This document shows positions 1 through 8,132 of a stretch of DNA of 64,000 nucleotides, one piece after another. Position numbers and translations under genes: made by a program. Origin of the DNA: DATAGF01 sp963819845 (lineage in GTDB: Bacteria; Actinomycetota; Thermoleophilia; Miltoncostaeales; Miltoncostaeaceae). The notes under the pieces were generated by a model. It was not told the origin of the DNA. It saw nothing but the letters and a program-made list of their open reading frames with translations, and searched no databases. How positions within the stretch are numbered: position 1 is the first letter of the stretch; each line of letters opens with the position of its first letter. Location of the stretch: the NCBI GenBank assembly GCA_963819845.1, contig CAWFXQ010000013.1:496001-560000 (forward strand). The letters run 5' to 3'.

Positions 1-238
1 ACGCGAGGTAGGCGAGGACGAGGAGGACGGCGAGCGGCCCGCGCGCCTGGTCGGACGAGACCTCGACCTCGAGCTCGCCGGTGAAGAGCGCCCGGATGCC
101 GGCGACGACGACCAGCAACGCGACGCCGATCAGGACCACGACGACGAGGTCAACCGCGGTCGCCGCCAGCCGCGAGACGAGCCCCGCGCGGCGGCCCTGG
201 ACCTCCCGCGCGCGGGGGTTGTGCGGGATCGGGCTCAT
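1..238 (-). CDS. RDD-family integral membrane protein (partial, N-terminal part)
   Basis: Only the first 79 codons lie in the window; the gene runs off the left edge. The visible N-terminus has a short polar stretch (IPHNPRAREVQGRRAG) followed by a hydrophobic helix rich in V, L, I and A around residues 24-45, a charged loop, and the start of a second helix. The SRLAATAVDLVVV pattern matches the first helix of RDD-family proteins. The ATG at 238 overlaps the stop of the upstream repeat protein (ATGA), so the two are translationally coupled. Substrate and function are unknown; RDD proteins are proposed membrane carriers or regulators. Confidence 0.6.
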   Translation of the reverse strand, partial: MSPIPHNPRAREVQGRRAGLVSRLAATAVDLVVVVLIGVALLVVVAGIRALFTGELEVEVSSDQARGPLAVLLVLAYLA

Positions 239-861
239 GAGCTCCCGGGGCGCGTGAGCGCGGTGTCCCGCGGCCGCCGCCGCAGGAGGATCCAGTCCAC
301 GCACCGCGCCAAGAGGTCGTCGCCGCGGATGGCCTGGACCCGGATGGCCTCGAGCGTGTCCGTGGCGATGCTCGCCGTCAACTCCTGGATGAGCTCCCCG
401 ATGTCGATCGACTCGAGCGCTTCGCCGGCGATGGCGCCGACGTCCACCCGCCGAACGAGCGCGTCCACGTCAACCCGGTCGAGGACGCGGTTGGGCTCGA
501 CCGAGTCGAGGATCTGGTCCACGTCCACCTTCGCGACGAGAGCGTTCACGTCCACCTTGGCCAGGATGGCGTTCACGTCGATCCGCTCGACGACCGCCGG
601 GACCACGCTCGCGGCGAGCGCCGCGGCCGCCCCGCCGGCCGCGTGCGCGGGGGCGGAGGCCAGCCGCCGCAGGGGGCCGCCGCCCTCGGGCTCGCCGGCG
701 GCGGGCCGGGCGCCCTCCGGGGGCGGCGCGCCGCCGGCCGGCGGCGCCAGCGCCTCGGCCAGGCCGAAGGCCGCCGAGGCCAGGGCCCCGCCGATCAGCC
801 GCCCGCCCTCGGCGACGACGCCCGGCCCGGAGTTCTCTGTGGTCGCCATGTCGCCATCCAT
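235..861 (-). CDS. Hypothetical protein with tandem nine-residue VDV repeats
   Basis: A 208-residue protein with no signal peptide. Residues 1-80 are rich in Ala, Gly and Pro. Residues about 91-145 hold roughly six copies of a nine-residue unit of the type VDVNAILAK, with the acidic position nearly fixed. A helical C-terminus ends in a basic tail. ATG 861 or ATG 849 could be the start. It sits 12 nt downstream of the helicase and overlaps the RDD gene by 4 nt. I recall similar repeat proteins beside or fused to RDD domains in other actinobacteria, so a scaffold or membrane-surface partner of the RDD protein is a reasonable but unproven idea. Confidence 0.65.
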   Translation of the reverse strand: MDGDMATTENSGPGVVAEGGRLIGGALASAAFGLAEALAPPAGGAPPPEGARPAAGEPEGGGPLRRLASAPAHAAGGAAAALAASVVPAVVERIDVNAILAKVDVNALVAKVDVDQILDSVEPNRVLDRVDVDALVRRVDVGAIAGEALESIDIGELIQELTASIATDTLEAIRVQAIRGDDLLARCVDWILLRRRPRDTALTRPGSS

Positions 862-873
862 ACTCGCAGGCCC

Positions 874-2964
874 TCAGCGGACCGACCACTCCTCCACCAG
901 CCCCGAGAGGTCGCGGTCGAGGAATCCCTGGCCCGCGTTCAGCACCAGGGCGTCGGCGCCGGTGTCCCAGGCCCGGCGCGCGGCGATCGGGCGGCAGAGG
1001 TAGAGCTCGTCGGCGGCCCGGGTGACGGCCACGTGGAAGAGCCGCTCCTCCTCGTCGAGATCCCCCTCGCTGACGGCCCAGCCGGAGGGGAAGGAGCCGG
1101 GCTCGACCTGGAGGACGAACACCACCGGCCACTCGAGGCCCTTGGCCTGGTGGACGCTCGACAGGGCCACCCGCCGCGCCGGGCCGGAGACGTCCTCGTC
1201 GGCCTCGACCCGCTCGGCGAGCTGGAGGTCGGCGAGGAAGCGGTCGAGGCCGGGGGCCCGGGCCGCGATCTCGGCGAGCCGCGCGAGGTCGCCCTCGCGG
1301 TCGCGCCAGTTCGGGTAGGAGCGCTGGAGGTGGTCGCGGTACCAGTCCGCCCGCGCCACGCGCAGCACGATCTGCTCGGGGCGCGCGAGCACGGCGACGT
1401 CGGCGACGGTGTCGCGGAAGCGCGTCAGGCTCGCCGCGGCCGGCCCCGCGGGGCGCAGCGCCGCCGCCGCCGCGAGCGGGTCGGGTGCGGCGCCGATCTC
1501 GCCCCAGACGCGCGCCGCGACGCCCTGGCCCACCCGCTCGAACAGCCGCAGGGCGCGGCTCCAGGCGAGCTCGTCGCGCGGGTTGTGGCGCAGCCGGCAG
1601 AAGGCGAGCACGTCTTTCACGTGGGCGCTCTCGACGAAGCGCGCGCCCGAGAACAGCTCGAACTCGACGCCGGCCTCGGCCAGGGCGAGCTGGAGCTCGA
1701 CCGAGTGGTGGTGCGCCCGGTAGAGCACCGCGATCTCGCCGGGCGCCCGGCCCGCCGTGACGAGGTCGGCGATGCGCTGGGTGACGAAGGCGGCCTCCTC
1801 CTGCACCGAGGCGAGGTGGGCGACCACGGGCAGGGCCCCCGACGGCGGCCGGTGGGCGCGGAGCCGCTTGCCGTAGGGGTTGCCGGCCGGGAGGGTCTCC
1901 TGCGCGAGCGCCACCACCTCGGGGGTCAACCGGTAGTTGGTCTGGAGCGGGAACACCCGCGTCCCGGCCGCGGCGGCGAAGCGCGCGACCACCTCCGGGT
2001 CGGCGCCGCGCCAGGAGTAGATCGACTGGTCGGGGTCGGCCACCGCGACGAGGTGGGACCCCTCGGCGGCCAGCGCCTCGACCAGGTGCGCCTGGACCGG
2101 GTTGACGTCGTGCAGCTCGTCCACCAGCACCCACCGGTGGGTCTCGGCCAGCCGCCGCCGCACCCGCGGGTGCTCCTCGAGCAAGCGCGCCGCCAGGACG
2201 AGCAGGTCGGCGTAGTCGACGGCGGCCATCGCGCGCTTCCGCGCCGCGTAGCCCTCGGCGATCTCGACCAGGTCGTCGAGCCGGTCGCCCAGGCGGGGGT
2301 TCTGGTCGAGCACCACGTCCGGCAGGGCGCGGCCCGACTCCGCGGCCAGCGCCGCGAAGCCGGCGATGGCCGAGGGCCGCGGCAGGGCCGGGCGCGCCTC
2401 CCGGCCCGCGAGCACCTCGTCGCGGGCCATCGCGATCAGCTCGGCCTGGTCCTCGCCGTCGAGGATCGTGAAGGCCGCCGGCACGCCGACCAGGGGCCCG
2501 TACCGGCGCAGGAGGCGCGCGCAGATCGAGTGGAACGTCCCCGCCATGAGCCCGCCGAGGTCGGCCCCGGCAAGGCGGGCGGCGCGATCGGCCATCTGGC
2601 GCGCGGCCCGCCGGGTGAAGGTGACGAGCATCACCGCGTCCGGGGGCGTGCCGGTCTCGACGAGATGCGCCAGCGTCGCCACGATGGTGCGTGTCTTTCC
2701 CGAGCCCGCCGAGGCCAGCACCAGCGCCCGGCCGCGGGCCCCCTCGACGGCCGCCAGCTGCTCGGCGTCGAGCATGGCCCGCAGCCGCTCGGAGACCCCG
2801 CCCCCGGCCGCCGGAGGCCGCAGGCGGTAGACCGTGCGCCCGGCCGGGTCGGCGGCCAGGGGATCGCGCGGGGAGCGCGCGTCGCGCGCGGCCTTCTGGG
2901 CCTCGATCGCGGGCGAGGTCGGAGGCGCCGTCTGCCAGCGCGGGTAGCCGTGGGCGGAGGACAT
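874..2964 (-). CDS. UvrD/PcrA-like superfamily 1 ATP-dependent DNA helicase
   Basis: A 696-residue SF1A helicase that would translocate 3'-5' on single-stranded DNA during repair or replication restart. The Walker A motif is ASAGSGKTRTI near residue 80. Motif II reads VDELHDVNP, where most UvrD proteins have DEFQDTN. Motif III is DPDQSIYSWRG and motif VI is VTRAADELYLC close to the C-terminus. It is slightly shorter than UvrD/PcrA (about 720-750) and starts with an atypical Pro/Ala/Arg-rich segment. Start ATG 2964 was chosen because it precedes all motifs and has a TACCGT hexamer 9 nt upstream; the open frame extends further but into non-coding-like sequence. Paralogues are common, so I do not assign uvrD or pcrA. 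Confidence 0.9.
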   Translation of the reverse strand: MSSAHGYPRWQTAPPTSPAIEAQKAARDARSPRDPLAADPAGRTVYRLRPPAAGGGVSERLRAMLDAEQLAAVEGARGRALVLASAGSGKTRTIVATLAHLVETGTPPDAVMLVTFTRRAARQMADRAARLAGADLGGLMAGTFHSICARLLRRYGPLVGVPAAFTILDGEDQAELIAMARDEVLAGREARPALPRPSAIAGFAALAAESGRALPDVVLDQNPRLGDRLDDLVEIAEGYAARKRAMAAVDYADLLVLAARLLEEHPRVRRRLAETHRWVLVDELHDVNPVQAHLVEALAAEGSHLVAVADPDQSIYSWRGADPEVVARFAAAAGTRVFPLQTNYRLTPEVVALAQETLPAGNPYGKRLRAHRPPSGALPVVAHLASVQEEAAFVTQRIADLVTAGRAPGEIAVLYRAHHHSVELQLALAEAGVEFELFSGARFVESAHVKDVLAFCRLRHNPRDELAWSRALRLFERVGQGVAARVWGEIGAAPDPLAAAAALRPAGPAAASLTRFRDTVADVAVLARPEQIVLRVARADWYRDHLQRSYPNWRDREGDLARLAEIAARAPGLDRFLADLQLAERVEADEDVSGPARRVALSSVHQAKGLEWPVVFVLQVEPGSFPSGWAVSEGDLDEEERLFHVAVTRAADELYLCRPIAARRAWDTGADALVLNAGQGFLDRDLSGLVEEWSVR

Positions 2965-3040
2965 GGGGGCGGGACGGTATCCCCCGTCCCGGACGGCGTG
3001 GGTGTGCCGGCAGACGGCACGATCTCGACGCCGCACGGAA

Positions 3041-3059
3041 CGCATGCACCTTGCATGCG
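3041..3059. repeat. 8-bp inverted repeat CGCATGCA/TGCATGCG, 3-nt spacer
   Basis: A perfect dyad between the helicase gene and the NUDIX gene, which are on the same strand. It is AT-richer than its surroundings and has no T tract, so it looks more like a protein-binding operator for the helicase unit (about 80 bp upstream of that start) than a terminator. It lies 16 nt past the NUDIX stop, so a 3' hairpin for that mRNA remains possible. Confidence 0.5.
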
Positions 3060-3074
3060 GATCGGAGGCGGAGA

Positions 3075-3638
3075 TCATCGACCTGTCGGGCTGACCCTCC
3101 CGGCGGCCAGCTCGCGCTCCAGGCGCAGCAGCCCGATCAGGGTCTTGGCGTCGCGGGCCTCGTCGATGGCGGCGCCCAGATCCTCGAGCGGCCAGGCGAC
3201 GACCTCGATGGCCTCGTCCTCGTCCGACTCGACCCCCGACACCGGCGTCAGGCCCGTCGCGAGGAAGCAGTGGATGAACTCGGTGAGGATGGCCGGGGCG
3301 GTGTAGAAGCCGCCCAGGTCGCGCCAGGCGTCCGCGGCGCGGCCGACCTCCTCGGCCAGCTCGCGGCGGGCGCACCCGAGCGGGTCCTCGCCGGGGCCGT
3401 CGAGCTTGCCGGCCGGAAGCTCCAGCGTGTACTCCTCGACAGCCTCGCGGGGCTGGCGCACCATCAGCACGCGGCCGTCCTCCACGGGCACCATCACCAC
3501 CGCCCCGGGGTGGTCCACGACCTCCCGCGTCACGACCGTCCCGTCGGGGCGGCGGTAGTCGGAGCGGCGCAGGTCGACGATCGTGCCCCGGTGGATCCGG
3601 GTCGTGCGGATCGGGGGGTCCAGCCGCCCCGGGTTCAC
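3075..3638 (-). CDS. NUDIX hydrolase, ADP-ribose pyrophosphatase-like
   Basis: A 187-residue protein with the NUDIX signature spread over AGKLDGPGEDP and ARRELAEEVG (residues about 88-112), which supplies the Mg-binding glutamates for cleaving a nucleoside diphosphate linked to another group. The box has one extra residue before its first Glu compared with the usual GKLDPGED. The N-terminal part (TREVVDHPGAVVMVPV, then QPREAVEEYTLELP) fits the ADP-ribose/ADP-sugar pyrophosphatase subgroup. The GTG start at 3638 overlaps the stop of the M20 peptidase (GTGA); the longer frame upstream of this point belongs to the peptidase in another frame. It is the last gene of the pyrG-peptidase unit. Confidence 0.87.
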   Translation of the reverse strand: MNPGRLDPPIRTTRIHRGTIVDLRRSDYRRPDGTVVTREVVDHPGAVVMVPVEDGRVLMVRQPREAVEEYTLELPAGKLDGPGEDPLGCARRELAEEVGRAADAWRDLGGFYTAPAILTEFIHCFLATGLTPVSGVESDEDEAIEVVAWPLEDLGAAIDEARDAKTLIGLLRLERELAAGRVSPTGR

Positions 3639-4768
3639 TCCCGGGCCGCGTCGATCAGCGCCAGGGTGACCTCGAACATCGCCTCGAGGCTGCCGACGGC
3701 GATGCGCTCGTCGGGGGTGTGCACGTCGATCATGCCGTTGCAGAGGTTGACGGCGGGGAACCCGTTGCGGAGGAGCGCGTTCGCGTCGGACCCGCCGCCG
3801 CTGACCACCAGCTCGGGCCGGTGCCCCAGCGACGTCAGCACCTCCAGCGCCATGCGCACCTGGGCATCGTCCTCCGCGAGCCGGTAGGACGTGAACTCCT
3901 TGTCGACGCGGGTCTCGAGATCGACCTCGCACTCGCTGGCCGCCCAGGTGAGGGCGTCCAGCATCGCCGTGAGCTGCACCGCCAGCGCCCGCTCGTCGCG
4001 GCTGCGTGCCTCGGCCGTGACGTCGCAGCGCTCGGCGACGACGTTGGTCGCGGTGCCGCCCGACACCGTCCCGATGTTCGCCGTGGTCTCGGGGTCGATG
4101 CGGCCGAGGGGCATCCGGGCGATCGCCCGGGCGGCGGCCTCGACGGCGCTGCGCCCGGCCTCGGGGGCGAGGCCCGCGTGGGAGGCTCGCCCGATGAACG
4201 TGGCCGCGATCTTGTGCAGGGACGGCGCGGACACCACGACGTCGCCCACCGGGCCGGTGTGGTCGTAGACGAAGGCAAGGCGCCCGCGCAGCGCGGCGGG
4301 ATCGAAGGCGGTCGCCCCGCGCAGGCCGATCTCCTCGCAGGGGGTGAACAGCAGCTCCACGCCCGCGTGGGGCCGGCCGTCGTCGCGCACGCGGCGCATC
4401 GCCTCGATCATCACGGCGACCGCCGACTTGTCGTCCCCGCCCAGGATGGCCGGGCGGCGGTTGGTGAGGTGGCCGTCGACGAGCTCGACCTCGATGGGCC
4501 CGTCAACCGGCACGGTGTCGAGGTGGGCGCAGAGGACGATGGGCGTCCCGCCCTCCACCGTCGGGGCGAAGCGGCCGATGATGTTCCCGCAGCCCGCCCC
4601 GATGGCGGCCGCCGCGCCGTCCTCGACCACCTCGGCGCCCAGCGCGCGCAGCTCGCCCCGCACGACCTCCGCGACCCGGCCCTCCTGCCGCGACGGCGAG
4701 GGGATCTCGCACAGCCGCGCCATCAGGCGGGCCGCCGGGTGGAGGCCGGCGAGCTCCTCCGGGCTCAC
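3635..4768 (-). CDS. M20-family metallopeptidase (PepT-like di/tripeptidase)
   Basis: A 377-residue cytosolic zinc exopeptidase. Metal-site motifs appear in the family order: AHLDTVPV (His-x-Asp), GGDDKSAVAV (bridging Asp), TPCEEIGLRG (Glu-Glu pair), a later VYDHTG aspartate and a C-terminal DVHTPDE histidine. The dimerisation or lid region lies between (residues about 180-290). The length fits the PepT/M20 family (about 370-410). It starts at GTG 4768 and overlaps the pyrG stop (GTGA). Its exact peptide preference cannot be read from sequence. Being coupled to pyrG and a NUDIX hydrolase suggests a general salvage or housekeeping unit. Confidence 0.85.
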   Translation of the reverse strand: MSPEELAGLHPAARLMARLCEIPSPSRQEGRVAEVVRGELRALGAEVVEDGAAAAIGAGCGNIIGRFAPTVEGGTPIVLCAHLDTVPVDGPIEVELVDGHLTNRRPAILGGDDKSAVAVMIEAMRRVRDDGRPHAGVELLFTPCEEIGLRGATAFDPAALRGRLAFVYDHTGPVGDVVVSAPSLHKIAATFIGRASHAGLAPEAGRSAVEAAARAIARMPLGRIDPETTANIGTVSGGTATNVVAERCDVTAEARSRDERALAVQLTAMLDALTWAASECEVDLETRVDKEFTSYRLAEDDAQVRMALEVLTSLGHRPELVVSGGGSDANALLRNGFPAVNLCNGMIDVHTPDERIAVGSLEAMFEVTLALIDAARE

Positions 4769-6408
4769 CCGCCGAGCCGCGCCGGCTCGCGCTCGGTGGT
4801 CTCCTCGCGCCCGCGGGCCCGCGCCGCCGCCGCGCCCACGAACTCGCGGAACAGGGGCTGCGGCCGCGTCGGGCGGCTCTTGAACTCGGGGTGGAACTGG
4901 GACGCGCAGAACCACGGGTGGCCGGGGAGCTCGATGATCTCGACCAGGCGCTCGTTGGGAGAGCGGCCGCTGATGACCAGGCCCGCCGCGACGAGCTGCT
5001 CGTGCATGGAGGGGTTCACCTCGTAGCGGTGGCGGTGGCGCTCGTAGACCACCGGCTGGTCGGCGTAGGCGGCGCGCGTGCGGGTGCCCTCCACGAGGTG
5101 CACCGGGTCGGCGCCGAGCCGCATCGTGCCCCCGCGCTCCTCGATGGCCCGCTGCTCGGGCAGGAGGTCGATGACCGCGTACGGCGTCTCGGGGTCGAAC
5201 TCGCTCGAGTTGGCCCCGTCCATGCCGCAGACGTGGCGCGCGAACTCGATGACCGCGATCTGCATGCCCAGGCAGATGCCGAGGTAGGGCACTTCGCGCT
5301 CGCGGGCGAACCGCGCGGCCGCGATCTTGCCCTCGATGCCGCGCCCGCCGAAGCCGCCCGGCACCAGGATGCCGTCCGCGACCGCCAGGGCGTCCTCCAG
5401 GCGACGGTCCTCGGCGTCGACCCAGTCGATCCGCAGCTCGGCCCCGTGGTGGATGGCGGCGTGCTTGAGCGCCTCGGCCACCGACAGGTAGGCGTCGTGG
5501 AGCTGCACGTACTTGCCCACCAGCGCGACGCGCACCTCGCCCCGACATGCCCCGATGCGCTCGACCAGCGCGCGCCAGTCGGTGAGGTCCGGGGGCGGGG
5601 CGGTGAGGCCCAGCCGCTCGGTCACCACCCGCGCGAACCCCTCGGCCTCGAGGTTGAGCGGCACCTCGTAGATGTCCCGCGCGTCGACCGCCGAGATGAC
5701 GGCCTCGGTCGGGATGCCGCCGTAGAGGGCGATCTTCTGGCGGATGTCCTCGGTCAGGGGCCGGTTCGACCGCAGCACCAGAACGTCGGGCTCGATGCCG
5801 ATGCGCCGCAGCTCGTTGACCGAGTGCTGGGTCGTCTTGGTCTTGAGCTCGCCCACGGCATCGAGGTAGGGCACGAGCGTCACGTGGACGAAGCAGACGT
5901 GCTGGCGGCCCACGTCGTTGCGCAGCTGCCGGATCGCCTCGAGGAACGGCAGCGACTCGATGTCGCCCACCGTGCCCCCGATCTCGACGATGACCACCTG
6001 GGCGTTGCTGCTCGCGGCCACCTGCCGGATGCGGCCCTTGATCTCCTCGGTGACGTGCGGGATCACCTGGACGGTCGCCCCGAGGAAGTCGCCCCGCCGC
6101 TCCTTCTTGATGACCGCGTCGTAGACCGCCCCGGTCGTCACGTTGGAGATGCGCGAGAGGCTCTCGTCGGTGAAGCGCTCGTAGTGGCCCAGGTCGAGGT
6201 CGGTCTCGGCGCCGTCCTCGGTGACGAACACCTCGCCGTGCTGGAACGGGCTCATGGTGCCGGGGTCGACGTTGAGGTACGGGTCGCACTTCTGGAGCGA
6301 CACCGCGAGCCCCCGCGCCTTGAGCAGGGTGCCGAGCGAGGCGGCGGAGATGCCCTTGCCGAGGCCGGAGACGACGCCCCCGGTCACGAAGACGTACTTC
6401 ACCGGCAT
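4765..6408 (-). CDS. pyrG: CTP synthase
   Basis: A 547-residue enzyme that aminates UTP to CTP using glutamine and ATP. The N-terminal synthetase domain opens with the P-loop-like TGGVVSGLGKGISAAS (residues 8-23). The C-terminal class I glutamine amidotransferase domain has GICLGMQ with the nucleophilic Cys, and ASQFHPEFKS with the catalytic His and Glu. The length is typical of PyrG. The start at ATG 6408 is preceded by GGGAGAG; the open frame continues upstream without homology. It is the first gene of a three-gene unit with GTGA overlaps, driven by a likely -10 at 6446-6451. Confidence 0.97.
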   Translation of the reverse strand: MPVKYVFVTGGVVSGLGKGISAASLGTLLKARGLAVSLQKCDPYLNVDPGTMSPFQHGEVFVTEDGAETDLDLGHYERFTDESLSRISNVTTGAVYDAVIKKERRGDFLGATVQVIPHVTEEIKGRIRQVAASSNAQVVIVEIGGTVGDIESLPFLEAIRQLRNDVGRQHVCFVHVTLVPYLDAVGELKTKTTQHSVNELRRIGIEPDVLVLRSNRPLTEDIRQKIALYGGIPTEAVISAVDARDIYEVPLNLEAEGFARVVTERLGLTAPPPDLTDWRALVERIGACRGEVRVALVGKYVQLHDAYLSVAEALKHAAIHHGAELRIDWVDAEDRRLEDALAVADGILVPGGFGGRGIEGKIAAARFAREREVPYLGICLGMQIAVIEFARHVCGMDGANSSEFDPETPYAVIDLLPEQRAIEERGGTMRLGADPVHLVEGTRTRAAYADQPVVYERHRHRYEVNPSMHEQLVAAGLVISGRSPNERLVEIIELPGHPWFCASQFHPEFKSRPTRPQPLFREFVGAAAARARGREETTEREPARLGG

Positions 6409-6445
6409 CTCTCCCACGCGCCCTCCCTCGCCCGACGACGCATTC

Positions 6446-6451
6446 AGGATA
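6446..6451 (-). promoter_or_regulatory. Probable -10 element (TATCCT) for pyrG
   Basis: On the minus strand TATCCT fits the TAnnnT pattern seen upstream of many genes in this window. It lies 37 nt before the pyrG ATG, giving a leader of about 30 nt. No clear -35 was recognised. Confidence 0.45.
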
Positions 6452-6486
6452 GCGCCGGGGTCGGCGGGCAGAGCGCCGCGGCCGAG

Positions 6487-6516
6487 TGAACCGTTCGGGG
6501 GGCCGCGCGCGAACAC
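6487..6516 (+). promoter_or_regulatory. ECF-type promoter upstream of the DUF4394 gene
   Basis: TGAACCG (6487-6493), a 16-nt spacer and CGAACAC (6510-6516). The same two heptamers, 15 nt apart, occur upstream of the ECF sigma gene at 7447-7475. Two matching heptamers at ECF-like spacing, in front of a sigma gene and its neighbour, mark an auto- and co-regulated promoter. Transcription would start near 6523, leaving a leader of about 26 nt with an AAGGAG ribosome site. Confidence 0.75.
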
Positions 6517-6548
6517 GGGGTTGCACCCCACTCCCGAAGGAGATCCCC

Positions 6549-7418
6549 GTGAAGCTCTCCACCAAGATCGCCGTCGGCGCGCTCGGCGTCGGCCTCGTCG
6601 CCGGGGCGCCGGCCCTCTATGCCACCAGCGGCTACGACCGCGGCTACGACCGCGGATCCAATTTCTACGAGCTGCAGATCGTGGGGCTGACCCAGGATCA
6701 GAAGCTCGTGTCGTTCACCGAGACCAAGCCCTGGAAGACGCGCCACCTCGGCGCGATCAGCGGCCTCGTCACGGACGCCTCGGTCGTCGGCATCGACTAC
6801 CGGCCCGCCACCGGTGACCTGTACGCCCTCGGCGACAAGGGCGGCGTCTACACCATCGGCAAGGGCGCGAAGGCCACGCTGAAGTCGCGCGTGAACGTCC
6901 CACTCGAGGGCACGACCTTCGGCGTCGACTTCAACCCCGTCGTTGACCGCCTCCGGATCGTCAGCGACACCGGCCAGAACCTGCGCGACAACGTTGACGC
7001 CGACAACGACACGCTGACCGACGGGCGGCTCACGTCGCCCGGACCGCCGCCGGTGCCTTTCCTCGGCACCGCCGGGGCGGCGTACACCAACAACGACGCC
7101 GACCCGGACACCGGCACCACGCTCTACGACCTCGACGCCATGGCCGACCAGATCGTGATCCAGTCGCCGGCCAACGCCGGCCTGGTCGTGCCCACCGGCA
7201 AGCTCAAGGTCGACGCCGGCCCGGCGGCCGGGTTCGACATCTACAGCACGGTCCGCAAGGGCACGACGGTCCGCATCGACGCCTTCGCGGCCTTGACCGT
7301 GGACGGCTCGGACCGCCTGTACGAGATCAGCCTGTTCAACGGCCGCGCCCGCTCGCTCGGGCCGATCGGGGGCAAGAGCCCGGTGGTGGACATCGCCATC
7401 CCGCTCGCCCAGCGCTGA
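6549..7418 (+). CDS. Secreted DUF4394-domain protein
   Basis: A 289-residue exported protein. A signal peptide is evident: KLSTK followed by a hydrophobic core and an APALYA cleavage region around residue 24. The mature part fits DUF4394: VGIDYRPATGDLYALG, TFGVDFNPVVDRLRIVS with GQNLR, YTNNDADPDTGTTLYDLD and IDAFAALTV, a beta-propeller-like series of Gly/Asp turns. The biochemical role is unknown. GTG 6549 has a good AAGGAG site and places the signal peptide at the N-terminus; the upstream extension lacks homology. It shares its promoter motif with the sigma/anti-sigma genes just downstream, so it is the likely output of that system. Confidence 0.85.
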   Translation: MKLSTKIAVGALGVGLVAGAPALYATSGYDRGYDRGSNFYELQIVGLTQDQKLVSFTETKPWKTRHLGAISGLVTDASVVGIDYRPATGDLYALGDKGGVYTIGKGAKATLKSRVNVPLEGTTFGVDFNPVVDRLRIVSDTGQNLRDNVDADNDTLTDGRLTSPGPPPVPFLGTAGAAYTNNDADPDTGTTLYDLDAMADQIVIQSPANAGLVVPTGKLKVDAGPAAGFDIYSTVRKGTTVRIDAFAALTVDGSDRLYEISLFNGRARSLGPIGGKSPVVDIAIPLAQR

Positions 7419-7446
7419 GCACGAACGTCCCGGGCCCCGGCCGGAC

Positions 7447-7475
7447 TGAACCGAACGGGGCCCGCGGGCGAACAC
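7447..7475 (+). promoter_or_regulatory. ECF-type promoter upstream of the sigma gene
   Basis: TGAACCG (7447-7453), a 15-nt spacer and CGAACAC (7469-7475), matching the element at 6487-6516. It lies just after the DUF4394 stop codon and about 45-65 nt before the candidate sigma starts, which implies autoregulation. Confidence 0.72.
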
Positions 7476-7541
7476 CTGTCAGGCGGGCCCTCGCCCGCCG
7501 TCAGGCGACGGGAGGCCAGGCTGATCCCGGTCCGGCAACGC

Positions 7542-8132
7542 TTGAGGCGGTTCGCGCGCGACGGCGCCCCGGAGGCGCCGGCCGATGCCGAGGACGCCCG
7601 CCTGCTCGCGGGGGTGGCCGCGGGCGACGAGGACGAGGCGCTGGTCGGCCTCTACCGTCGCTTCGAGACGCCGCTCTACCGCCTGGGCCTGCGGCTTCTG
7701 AAGGATGAGGGGATGGCCGAGGAGCTCGTCCAGGACACGTTCGTCCGGCTCTGGCGCAGCGCGCCGAGCTACGACCCCGCCCGCGGGTCGGTGCGGACCT
7801 ACGCGTTCGTCATCGCCTACGGCGTCGCGTCCGACCTGCGCCGGCGGTCCGCGTCGCGCCCCCTGGACGTCGCCCCCGCGGACGAGGTCGAGCGGCGCGC
7901 GCCCGCGGCGCCCGAGGCCCTCGACCAGGTCCTGCTCGGCATGGCCGTCGGCGACGCGCTCGACAGCCTCTCGGAGAACCACGGCGCGGTCCTGCGGATG
8001 TACTACGAGGAGGACCTCAGCCAGCCCCAGATCGCCGACCGCCTCGGGATCCCGCTCGGCACGGTCAAGACGCGGACCCACCACGCCCTGCGCGCCCTGC
8101 GCCGCGAGCTCGAGGAGAGGGCGGTGATATGA
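7542..8132 (+). CDS. ECF RNA polymerase sigma factor, SigK-like
   Basis: About 196 residues with sigma region 2 (LVGLYRRFETPLYRLGLRLL, then ELVQDTFVRLWRSAP and VRTYAFVIAYGVASDLRRR) and sigma region 4 (LSENHGAVLRMYYEEDLSQ, IADRLGIPLGTVKTRTHHAL helix-turn-helix). The conserved part begins near residue 18. The TTG at 7542 is the only canonical start nearby, but a CTG at 7521 lies 5 nt after GGGAGG and would add seven residues; given other CTG candidates in this window it may be the real start. Its stop overlaps the anti-sigma start (ATGA). It probably drives its own promoter and that of the DUF4394 gene. Confidence 0.88.
   Translation: MRRFARDGAPEAPADAEDARLLAGVAAGDEDEALVGLYRRFETPLYRLGLRLLKDEGMAEELVQDTFVRLWRSAPSYDPARGSVRTYAFVIAYGVASDLRRRSASRPLDVAPADEVERRAPAAPEALDQVLLGMAVGDALDSLSENHGAVLRMYYEEDLSQPQIADRLGIPLGTVKTRTHHALRALRRELEERAVI

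Noticed and set aside
643..3306. Very long open frames on the plus strand opposite the helicase gene, rich in Arg, Gly and Ala.
   Set aside because: They lack recognisable domains, have shadow-like composition and lie antisense to a well supported helicase; the same applies to many long frames over other genes in this window.
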